From NCBI RefSeq assembly GCF_002234595.1, contig NZ_NMUL01000039.1, positions 225,520-289,519 of the forward strand: 64,000 nucleotides of DNA, written 5' to 3'. The DNA is from Amycolatopsis vastitatis. GTDB taxonomy: Bacteria > Actinomycetota > Actinomycetes > Mycobacteriales > Pseudonocardiaceae. Numbering within the stretch: the first letter of the stretch is position 1; each line of letters starts with the position of its first letter. The notes beneath the pieces were generated by a model. That model worked only from the letters and a program-made list of their open reading frames with translations. It had not been told where the DNA came from and did not search any database. Both the position numbers and the translations under genes were made by a program. Below are positions 55,613-63,244 of the stretch, in pieces.

Positions 55613-56830
55613 GTGACGACTCCGACCGGGCACACGGTGACCCCGCTGCACCGAAACCGCAACTACCGGCTGCTGTGGACGGGGTCCGCCGGCGCCTTCC
55701 TCGGCCTGTTCGCGCTCGAGACGGCAATGCCTTTGCTGATCTTGGGGACGTGGTCGTCCGCCGCGTTGACCAGTGTCTTCGCTGCTGTTCAGACCACCAC
55801 CACCGTCCTGTGCGGGGCTCCGGCGGGCTGGCTGCTCGACCGCTACGACCGCCGGAAGCTGCTCGTGCTCGCCGAGACGGCCCGTGCGGCCGCGCTAGTC
55901 ACGCTCGCCCTCGCCCTGTGGCTCGGCCAGCTCACGATCGCCCACGTGATCACGACCGCGGCGGTCCTGGGCAGCATGCAGACCGTCGGCACCGCACGGA
56001 TGCTCCTCGTCCGGGCAAGCGTCCCGGACGAACAACTGACCGCCGCGGTCACTGGCGAGGAAGTCCGGAACAACGCCGCCGAGCTCGCGGGCCCACCATT
56101 GGGCGGCGTGCTGTTCGCCCTGTCCCCCGTACTCCCGTTGCTGGCTGCCACGGCCCTGTTCATGGTGTCCGCCGGGCTGACGTGGCTGGTCCGGCTACCG
56201 GCCAGGGCACAGTCACCGGCCGCTTCCGGCGAGGTGCTGAAGGGCCTGACCGCAGCGCTGCGGGAGAGAACCATGCGGGCCGCGATCCTGGTTCTCATGC
56301 TGATCAACTCCGTGGCGTGGATTGCCCAGCTCGTCACGATCGTACTGCTGCGACAGCACGGCATCGCGCCCTGGCTGGTCGGCCTCGTGGTCGCCGGGTT
56401 CGCCACCGGCGCGCTGGCGGGCACGGTGCTCGTGGCACCGCTCCAGCGGCGTCTAGGTCCCGGTGCCCTCCTCCTCGTGGTCGGGCTCGCCCAGGTGCCC
56501 ACCCTGGCCGGGCTAGCCTTGCCGCTGGGGCCCTTGTGGGCGGCGCTGATGTGCCTGTGCTTCGGACTGGGCCTGCCACAGGTACGGGTGCTCCTCGACG
56601 TCCTCGTCATCCGCCAGATTCCCGACGAGCGGAGGGGACAGGCGCTGAGCGGTGTGTTCACCCTCCTGAGCCTCAGCTTGCCGATCGGCATGATCGGTGC
56701 CGGGATGCTGATGAACTATTCGACCCCGCGGACAACCCTGCTGACCCTTGCCTCGATCCTCCTGCTCGGCGTGGCCTGCGCCACCTTCAGCCGGTCGGTG
56801 CGGACTGCCCGGTGGCCGGGGAAGAGCTGA
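55613..56830 (+). CDS. MFS transporter, probable product exporter
   Basis: A 405-residue transporter with about twelve membrane segments of the enterobactin-exporter/MdtH-like MFS type (LLWTGSAGAFLGLFALETAMPLLI; loop GAPAGWLLDRYDRRKLLVLAE). GTG at 55613 follows GGGAG. It is under the divergent ArsR-like regulator and inside the biosynthetic region, so export of, or immunity to, the peptide product is inferred. Confidence 0.85.
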   Translation: MTTPTGHTVTPLHRNRNYRLLWTGSAGAFLGLFALETAMPLLILGTWSSAALTSVFAAVQTTTTVLCGAPAGWLLDRYDRRKLLVLAETARAAALVTLALALWLGQLTIAHVITTAAVLGSMQTVGTARMLLVRASVPDEQLTAAVTGEEVRNNAAELAGPPLGGVLFALSPVLPLLAATALFMVSAGLTWLVRLPARAQSPAASGEVLKGLTAALRERTMRAAILVLMLINSVAWIAQLVTIVLLRQHGIAPWLVGLVVAGFATGALAGTVLVAPLQRRLGPGALLLVVGLAQVPTLAGLALPLGPLWAALMCLCFGLGLPQVRVLLDVLVIRQIPDERRGQALSGVFTLLSLSLPIGMIGAGMLMNYSTPRTTLLTLASILLLGVACATFSRSVRTARWPGKS

Positions 56831-56999
56831 CACGCGCGAATCGGAAGACCGTGGGTGCGGCCGCTTGTAACTGGAGTAGCGACCGGCCGGCGGGTGATCC
56901 GGTACGAGGTGAAGGCGGTGCGGGACTGGCCACTGGCGTATTGGACGTCGCGGTCGACGTGGGACACCGCCTCCGGTTCCATGAGACCGCGGGTGGTGG

Positions 57000-57316
57000 C
57001 GCGGCATTGCGGCGGCTGATCGCGGCCAGGCCGTGTTCGCTCGTCAGCCGATCCACCCACTTGGTCGCTTCCCGCAGGATCTCCTTCTTCACGTAAAGCT
57101 CGACGACCCGCTTCCGCAACCGCGCCACCTCATCGTTCCCGCCGGATCCTGGCCGGTGGCCCAGCCTCCGTGTCCGGACAGGCCACGTTCACCAAGGACC
57201 GCAGGGGTCGTGGTTGACCCCAGCTCCCGCGCGACCTGCCGCAACAGTCGATCACTCGAGTCGTCCAACCGCACCGCATCCCGGCGGAACTGCTCCGGAT
57301 ACCTCGAATGCGACAT
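57000..57316 (-). pseudogene. IS3-family orfA remnant
   Basis: The minus strand from 57316 reads MSHSRYPEQFRRDAVRL and LRQVARELG, the helix-turn-helix start of IS3 OrfA. After a frameshift it continues as VARLRKRVVELYVKKEILREATKW, the leucine-zipper part. OrfB is not recognisable. The remnant lies between the MFS gene and the glutamate mutase operon; the rest of 56831-57457 holds nothing I can support. Confidence 0.75.
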
Positions 57317-57457
57317 CAGGACATCCCCTCCAGACCACTGTCCGGAATCAAGGTGCCCGGCCCGAGGGGCAACTCCATACGAGTTGCCGGGCACATTCCT
57401 GGTGGGCTGCCGAGGATGCTGCGAGCATTACAGGAAATCCCAGGAAAGGCAGGACTG

Positions 57458-57931
57458 ATGAGGCCCGACGCACAGCAGTTCGGCCGCAGGACCAGCACGT
57501 CCACAATAAGCCAGGACTTAAGCTCGTCAGGCCCCACCGCGCTTCTGACCACAACCGCCTCGGACGCGCACACCTGGAACCTCGTGTTCCTCCAGAGATG
57601 GCTTGAAGAATCTGGGTTGGCAGTGCTCAACCTCGGCCCCTGTCCGCCTGTCGGGCTGGTCATCGCTGAAGCGACGAGCGTGGTACCCAACCTCATCGTG
57701 GTCAGCACAGTGAACGGCCACGGCGTCAATGACGGTCTACAGCTGATCCGCGCGCTTCGCGCGGTGCCGTCCCTGCGCGCGACCCGAGTGGTCATCGGCG
57801 GCAAGCTGGGGATCGGCCTCGGCGGCCGCCGGTATCGGGAACGGCTACTCTCAGAAGGCTTCAGTGCCGTGCTCGACGGGGAGGACGGCATGAGCCGCCT
57901 ACAGACCCTGCTCGCAACGCTCGTAGTGTGA
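57458..57931 (+). CDS. Glutamate mutase sigma (B12-binding) subunit
   Basis: A 157-residue cobalamin-binding subunit of glutamate mutase (methylaspartate mutase S), which with the E subunit rearranges L-glutamate to (2S,3S)-3-methylaspartate. Family marks: ASDAHTWNLVFL where the D-x-H loop with the cobalt-ligating His sits, LAVLNLGPCPP, VVSTVNGHGVNDGLQ and VVIGGKLGIG. The Gly three residues after the His is Asn here. The ATG at 57458 is chosen for AGGAAAGG upstream and because the product then has the usual length; an earlier in-frame start (57308) overlaps the IS3 relic. Its stop overlaps the next gene start. Confidence 0.9.
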   Translation: MRPDAQQFGRRTSTSTISQDLSSSGPTALLTTTASDAHTWNLVFLQRWLEESGLAVLNLGPCPPVGLVIAEATSVVPNLIVVSTVNGHGVNDGLQLIRALRAVPSLRATRVVIGGKLGIGLGGRRYRERLLSEGFSAVLDGEDGMSRLQTLLATLVV

Positions 57932-59235
57932 GGCGCGAAATGAACACCGCAGTGCCCGGATCGTTCGGAGATGCCGTGGCCGCTGCCACCGCTCGACGCC
58001 GGCTCGTGGTGCAACCCCGGATGGGCATGTCCGACCCGCGCGTGATGCGAGAGGGCCTGCTAGCCACGAAACACGCGGCCGCGACCACAGTCGGCACCAT
58101 CAGCGTCGACAGCTACACCCGCCTCGACGACCTCGAGTCGGCGACGCTGGCCGTCCTCGAAGGCGTCGACCTCAACGGATATCCGTTGGTGACGACGGGG
58201 ACCGACGTCACCCGGGCCGTCCTCGACGGACTGCAGACCCCTGACTTCCCCGTCCAGGTGCGCCACGGCTCTCCAGTACCCCAGCGGATCGTGGTTGCGC
58301 TGATCGACGCGGGCATAGACGCCACCGAAGGTGGCCCGGTATCCTACTGCCTTCCCTACGGCCGCTTTCCGCTCCGCGATTCCGTGCGCAACTGGGCCGT
58401 CGCCACCGAAACGCTCGCCGCCGCCCGCGGCCAGGGCAGCCGGCCGCATCTGGAGACGTTCGGCGGCTGCATGATGGGACAATTGTGCCCGCCCGGCCTC
58501 CTGGTGGCGCTCAGCATCCTCGAAGCGATGTTCTTCGTGCAGCACGGGATCGGCAGCGTTTCGCTCAGCTACGCTCAACAAACCGATGCCGACCAGGACC
58601 GGGAGGCGATCCGCGCGCTGCGTCGCCTTGCCGGGGAGTACCTGCCGGAGGTGGACTGGCACATCGTGCTCTACGCCTACATGGGGGTGTACCCGGCCAC
58701 CCGCTCCGGCGCCGAACACATGCTCGACGACGCGACCCGATTGGCGGTCGAGGAAGGCGCGGCGCGGCTCATCGTCAAGACCAGCGCCGAAGCACACCGC
58801 ATACCGACAGTAGCAGAAAACGTAGCTGCCCTGGAACGAGCGGCACGAACGGCCGAGCGCTGTCACTTCGGCCACCGGCCGGAGGTGGAGGACACCGGAG
58901 TGGAAAGGGAAGCACGACTGTTCCTCGACGCCGTTCTGAGCTTCGGGCATGACATCGGGGCCGCGCTGATCCTCGCGTTCGCCAAGGGGCACCTGGACAT
59001 ACCCTACTGCCTGCACCCCGACAACGCCGGCGCGACGAGGGCGTTCATCGACGCACGCGGAAAACTCCGCTGGGCCGCAACCGGGGCATTGCCAATCCAC
59101 CGAGAGACCACCGAAGAGGCGGACCTGAGCTCACGAGGTCTGCTCGAGTGCCTGTCCTACGTTCGCCGTAAGTACGACAGCGCCGCGACGATTGGAGCAC
59201 CTGGCATGACACCCGCTGAACCGAGCCTCTCATGA
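57928..59235 (+). CDS. Glutamate mutase epsilon (catalytic) subunit
   Basis: A 435-residue TIM-barrel subunit of coenzyme-B12-dependent glutamate mutase. Conserved segments include QPRMGMSDPRVMREGL, VQVRHGSPVPQRI, EGGPVSYCLPYGRFPL, HLETFGGCMMGQLCPPGLL and VDWHIVLYAYMGVYPATR. It is slightly shorter than the clostridial enzyme (483). The GTG at 57928 overlaps the sigma-subunit stop; an ATG at 57940 is also possible. Similar pairs supply 3-methylaspartate to friulimicin, skyllamycin and vicenistatin pathways, so secondary metabolism is the likely role here. Confidence 0.93.
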   Translation: MRREMNTAVPGSFGDAVAAATARRRLVVQPRMGMSDPRVMREGLLATKHAAATTVGTISVDSYTRLDDLESATLAVLEGVDLNGYPLVTTGTDVTRAVLDGLQTPDFPVQVRHGSPVPQRIVVALIDAGIDATEGGPVSYCLPYGRFPLRDSVRNWAVATETLAAARGQGSRPHLETFGGCMMGQLCPPGLLVALSILEAMFFVQHGIGSVSLSYAQQTDADQDREAIRALRRLAGEYLPEVDWHIVLYAYMGVYPATRSGAEHMLDDATRLAVEEGAARLIVKTSAEAHRIPTVAENVAALERAARTAERCHFGHRPEVEDTGVEREARLFLDAVLSFGHDIGAALILAFAKGHLDIPYCLHPDNAGATRAFIDARGKLRWAATGALPIHRETTEEADLSSRGLLECLSYVRRKYDSAATIGAPGMTPAEPSLS

Positions 59236-60224
59236 CGGACCCCGACCGTCGGTTCCCGCCGCCGCCCGGTCAGCACCTGCGCTCACCGGTCACTCAGCGG
59301 GCGCTGCGAGTCCAGGACCAGGTCCTGGTGGCCGCTCGCGCCTTCCTACGGCAAGAAGGATGCATCGAGCTGCCGACGCCGGTCGTCGGCCCGGTGACCG
59401 ATCCCGGCGTGCGCGGCGCGAAGCAGCTCGACGTCAGCCTCTACGGCCACCGGTACAAACTGATGACCAGCGCAATTCTCTACAAGCAGGCATCGCTCAC
59501 CGCGACGTCACGCCTTTTCTGCGTCGCCGCGAACCTGCGTGCCGAACCACCGGAAACTGCTGACACCGCCCGGCACCTGGTGGAGTTCAACCAGATCGAT
59601 GTCGAGCTGGCGCACGTGTCCCGATCGGACGCCCAGGAGCTCCTCGAACGACTCGTGGTGCACGTGGTGAATCACGTCACCGACGTGTGCACCTCAGATC
59701 TCACCGCACTCGGCAGGGACCCGGCGAACCTTGTCTCGCTGCTCGACGAGCCGTTCGAAACGCTTACCCACCGGGAGGCCGTGACCCGGTTGCACGATCT
59801 GCAGCACACGCAGGATCTCCATGCGGAGATCAGCTGGTCAGGCGAGGCTTTGCTCTCACAAAAGGCAGCCGGACCATTCTTCATAACTCATTATCCGCGC
59901 GGGTCCCGCGGGTTCTACGACCGTCAGGACCCCGACGAGCGTGACGTTCTGCGCAATTTCGATCTCCTCGCGCCCGGCGGCTTCGGCGAGCTGGCCAGTG
60001 GCGGCGAGCGGGAGCACGACTACACGCGAGTGGTCACCAAAATGCGAGAGACCGGAGAAAACCCGGCGAAGTACCGTTGGTACCTCGACGTGCTCCGCGA
60101 CGGCATCCCGCCCAGCTCGGGATTCGGACTCGGCCTCGAGCGGCTGACCCGATTCATCACCGGATTGGACTACCTGTGGCAAACGACCGCGTACCCCAAG
60201 GTTCCCGGACAGCTGGGAACATGA
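59232..60224 (+). CDS. AsnRS/AspRS-like class II synthetase paralogue without anticodon domain
   Basis: A 330-residue class II aminoacyl-tRNA-synthetase catalytic core. Motif 1 is VAARAFLRQEGCIELPTPVV; motif 2 reads NLRAEPPETADTARHLVEFN; motif 3 is GFGLGLERLTRFITGL. AsnRS-like FFITHYPRGSRGFYDRQ and GELASGGEREHDY lie between. The N-terminal OB-fold anticodon-binding domain (about 100 residues) is absent, so tRNA charging is unlikely. Known AsnRS-like paralogues lacking this domain (archaeal AS-AR) make asparagine from aspartate and ammonia via an aminoacyl-adenylate. By analogy it may amidate 3-methylaspartate from the coupled mutase, or pass the adenylate to another acceptor. ATGA overlaps on both sides. 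Confidence 0.85.
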   Translation: MTDPDRRFPPPPGQHLRSPVTQRALRVQDQVLVAARAFLRQEGCIELPTPVVGPVTDPGVRGAKQLDVSLYGHRYKLMTSAILYKQASLTATSRLFCVAANLRAEPPETADTARHLVEFNQIDVELAHVSRSDAQELLERLVVHVVNHVTDVCTSDLTALGRDPANLVSLLDEPFETLTHREAVTRLHDLQHTQDLHAEISWSGEALLSQKAAGPFFITHYPRGSRGFYDRQDPDERDVLRNFDLLAPGGFGELASGGEREHDYTRVVTKMRETGENPAKYRWYLDVLRDGIPPSSGFGLGLERLTRFITGLDYLWQTTAYPKVPGQLGT

Positions 60225-61480
60225 GGCAGCTGCACGCCGCCGGGTTCCCGGAGGCAGAAGTACGCGAACGAGCCCGCACCGGACCGGCCGCGATCTTCCC
60301 GCCACTCGAGGGGTACGGCCATGACGTCTACGGCCAGTCCGCGGTTGCCGAACTCACCGGGGATCCTCTTGCCCTTCTTCGCATCGTTCCGCCCGCCTTC
60401 ATGCCCGACCGGCTGGCCAAAATGGTCGAACTCGGCCGCGAACCGGCTTTTCACGACGTTGACCTCAGTACCGGGATCGGCGGGTTCCGGTCGCCGTTGC
60501 CGGTCTACCTCTCCGCCTTCGGCTCGACCCAGCTGGGCAGCGCCTCCCACGCGGTGGAGGCGAGCAGGCAAGCGGGCAGCCTGGGTTTACCCATGGTCGT
60601 CGGGGAGAATGTGGTTCCGATCCACGGTTCTCGCTCCGCCGCACGATCCGTACTGGCCGATCGAGTGGATGCCTATCTGGACGCCCTACCGGACGGTGCC
60701 GGCGGCGTGGTCGTCCAGCAATCCACCGAGGACGCCGACGCCGAGGTCTGGAATGACATCTACAGTGATCTCGCCACCGAGCCGCTCCTGCGGTCGGAGC
60801 GACTGGGGTTCGAGCTCAAGGTCGGGCAGGGCGCGAAACCCGGGTTGGGCGGGATGACCGTTGTCGACGTCCGCAACGCCGCCTCGCTCACCTCACAGTA
60901 TGCGACCCATTCGCTCTTCGGATCGGCCACCGCCTGCCTGCGCACGAGCATTCCGGGTACTTTCACCGAGGAGATACTCGTCAACCAGGTGCGCATGATG
61001 CGCAACAACTTCCCACGCGCTCGAGTGTGGGTCAAACTGCCCCCCGCGTCCGACATCGCCCACGCCGCTACGGTGGCTTGGGAAGCCGGAGCCGACGCGG
61101 TGACGGTCGACGGTGCGGAAGCCGGCACAGGCTGGGCGCCCAAGGCGTTTCTCACGAGCGTCGGACTGCCGCTTGGGGTTTGCTTGGACCTGCTTCGAGG
61201 CTCGTCCGGTTGCCTGCTGAGTTCCGGCAGGATCTGGGAAGGGACCCGCGCAGTGAAATGCCTGGCCCTCGGGGCGCGGTCGGTCGGCCTGGGGCGGGCC
61301 GCCTTGATCGCCGTGGACGAAAACCCTCGCCACGGTCTGGTACAGCTGGTCGAGGCGTTGGCGCTCGAGCTTCGAATGCTGATCAGTTCACTCGGCGTGT
61401 ACACACCGAGCGCCCTCGCCCCGAACCACCTGTGGCCGCCCGTTACTGACCGGTCAGGTTCACCGACGCGGACCTCATGA
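60221..61480 (+). CDS. Stand-alone glutamate-synthase-type FMN/Fe-S domain protein
   Basis: A 419-residue protein matching the central FMN domain of glutamate synthase (GltB2; as in N-methylglutamate synthase subunit C). Landmarks: RSPLPVYLSAFGSTQLGSAS, GFELKVGQGAKPGLGG, RVWVKLPPASDIAHAA, ADAVTVDGAEAGTGWAP and the late SGRIWEGTRAVKCLALGARSVGLGRAAL. The glutaminase and GltB3 domains are absent, and a clear 3Fe-4S Cys cluster is not visible. ATG 60221 overlaps the previous stop (ATGA). It probably carries out an FMN-dependent reductive amination or imine reduction on a product of the three upstream genes; the actual reaction is unknown. Confidence 0.85.
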   Translation: MRQLHAAGFPEAEVRERARTGPAAIFPPLEGYGHDVYGQSAVAELTGDPLALLRIVPPAFMPDRLAKMVELGREPAFHDVDLSTGIGGFRSPLPVYLSAFGSTQLGSASHAVEASRQAGSLGLPMVVGENVVPIHGSRSAARSVLADRVDAYLDALPDGAGGVVVQQSTEDADAEVWNDIYSDLATEPLLRSERLGFELKVGQGAKPGLGGMTVVDVRNAASLTSQYATHSLFGSATACLRTSIPGTFTEEILVNQVRMMRNNFPRARVWVKLPPASDIAHAATVAWEAGADAVTVDGAEAGTGWAPKAFLTSVGLPLGVCLDLLRGSSGCLLSSGRIWEGTRAVKCLALGARSVGLGRAALIAVDENPRHGLVQLVEALALELRMLISSLGVYTPSALAPNHLWPPVTDRSGSPTRTS

Positions 61481-62660
61481 ACCTCCGGACGTAGCCGAGC
61501 ACGTCGTAGGCGTATTCCGGACCGCGCCGCACCTGTACGAGCGAGAGTTCCACCAGCTTGGCCAGCTGGGCAACGACGTCCTGACCGACCGCCTGCACGC
61601 GCTCCGCCTCACGGAAGACCTCCGCGACGGTGAACGGACCCGGCAACGCCGACAACACGCGAAGCATCGCACGGTGCCTCGGGTCGAGCATGTCCACACT
61701 CCAACCGACGCTGCCTGCCAGCGTGCGCTGGTGCGGCAGACCGCGACCCGTCGACTGTCCGAGTACCGCCTCGATCGGGTCGGTCTGCAACAAGGCGTCC
61801 AAAGACGCGGAACGCAACCAGACGGCGGCGGCCTCCAACGCGTCGGGCATGTGGTCAAGTAGCTTGCATAACCTCAGGACCGCCGGTAGCCGGCTGCTGA
61901 GATCCAAGGTCGGACACAGCACTGCAAGCCGTCGGAACAGGAATCTTGCCGCATACTCACCAGAGGGGTCCTCGCTCGCCCCGAAAGGCCGGACTTCACA
62001 GACGGCCGCCCCCGGTAAGAGCAAAGTTCGACGCGACGTGATCAGCACCCGGATACCGGGGTACGCACCGAGCAACCGCCACACCAGGTCGACAGCCTCG
62101 TCCAGAACCCGTTCGACGCCGTCGAACAACACGATGCCGCGAAATTTCTCGCCATCCATGTCGAGCTCGCGTGTCAGCTCACCGATCTCCAAGTCGACTC
62201 CGGCCACCGCCTCCGCGCCGATGACGACGATCGGTTCGGCATCGCGTCGAGCAACCCGCCCCGCGACCTCCACGGCCAGCCGGGTCTTCCCGACCCCGCC
62301 GGGGCCGGTCAGTGTCAAGCAACGGCTCTGCCACAGGGCGTCCACCAACTTCTCGACCTCACCCGCATGGCCAACCAGCGGATCTAGATTGATGCACAAT
62401 CCGGCCCAACCTTGGCCGGCCCTGCTTTTGACCGACATCGGCAGGGCGCCACCCGCTCCAGAAATTGTCGTCAGCAAAAGCTCAACCGAGGCGCGCCGGG
62501 GCGACCGGGTGGCGCCGGTCTCGATGTTCCGAATAGTCCGAACGCTCACGGACGAGCGGTTGGCGAGTTCTTCCTGCGACCAGCGCAGTGCTGCGCGCTG
62601 AGTGATCAGATACCCGGCAAGGCCGGATCTACCTTCGGACATCGACTCGCTATTCGACAC
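61443..62660 (-). CDS. XRE-family regulator with NB-ARC-like ATPase domain
   Basis: A 405-residue regulator. A Cro/C1 helix-turn-helix at about 15-70 (RWSQEELANRSSVSVRTIRNIETGA) is joined to a STAND/NB-ARC-type ATPase (Walker A LTGPGGVGKTRLAVEV; Walker B GIVLFDGVERVL; ITSRR sensor) and a winged-helix tail. GTG at 62660 follows GAGGGG; other starts are 62696 and 62642. Its 3' end overlaps the convergent glutamate-synthase-like gene by 38 bases. It is divergent from the SARP gene and may be a cluster-situated regulator. Confidence 0.87.
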   Translation of the reverse strand: MSNSESMSEGRSGLAGYLITQRAALRWSQEELANRSSVSVRTIRNIETGATRSPRRASVELLLTTISGAGGALPMSVKSRAGQGWAGLCINLDPLVGHAGEVEKLVDALWQSRCLTLTGPGGVGKTRLAVEVAGRVARRDAEPIVVIGAEAVAGVDLEIGELTRELDMDGEKFRGIVLFDGVERVLDEAVDLVWRLLGAYPGIRVLITSRRTLLLPGAAVCEVRPFGASEDPSGEYAARFLFRRLAVLCPTLDLSSRLPAVLRLCKLLDHMPDALEAAAVWLRSASLDALLQTDPIEAVLGQSTGRGLPHQRTLAGSVGWSVDMLDPRHRAMLRVLSALPGPFTVAEVFREAERVQAVGQDVVAQLAKLVELSLVQVRRGPEYAYDVLGYVRRFMRSASVNLTGQ

Positions 62661-63244
62661 CACAAACACCCCTCGATTTATGGACAATTCCCACAAAATA
62701 TTCGCAATTGCTCCGCACGCTGCCGAGCCCCATCCACGAAAGAGCCCTCGGCGGACTGGTCAAATCGCGGCACAACTGCGTCACGAAGACCCAGCGTGGC
62801 CCACCGAGGATCCCCATGCCGGGCGGGCAGCCGGCATCGACGCCAGGGCTGCGTTCGTGACGGCGAGCTGCTCGACCCGTCAAGTGTCTTCGCCGTCAAG
62901 CCGTGGCGAGCTCCCAGTCGGCAAGCACTCCGGCCGGACGCTTCCGGCGCGCCACCCAGCGCTTGGTGCTTCTCCGGATTGCCGCGGTCACCTCTATCCC
63001 GATCCCGGCTTTCGCGTTGCAACGCCGGCTCCGCCGCTGCGCGGATCACTATCGACCATTCGGCCGGTCAACTTCCACGTTCAGACACCTCGCGAGCCCC
63101 TTCTGCCGGCTTGACTGACAGTCACCCCACAACGACGCGACCAGCCCCGAATGATGCTGCCCCACGCGGTCCTTGTTCCATCCTCGACACGTCCTCGATC
63201 TTGCTATCGTTGTCATGATCGGGTCCGTCGAAGGAGGGGGCGGT
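62661..63244. other. Divergent regulatory region, no supported gene
   Basis: About 580 bases between the XRE and SARP genes. The part next to the XRE gene is AT-richer (62650-62710), as expected for promoters. The middle has frames open on both strands (for example 62678-63049 minus), but with Arg/Ser/Ala-rich translations and no ribosome site. A possible SARP promoter lies near 63195-63220. Confidence 0.5.

Noticed and set aside
59232..60224. Genuine asparaginyl- or aspartyl-tRNA synthetase
   Set aside because: No anticodon-binding domain, too short, and coupled in an operon with glutamate mutase genes.
62678..63049. Minus-strand gene between the two regulators
   Set aside because: No ribosome site; Arg/Ser-rich translation; lies where divergent promoters are expected.
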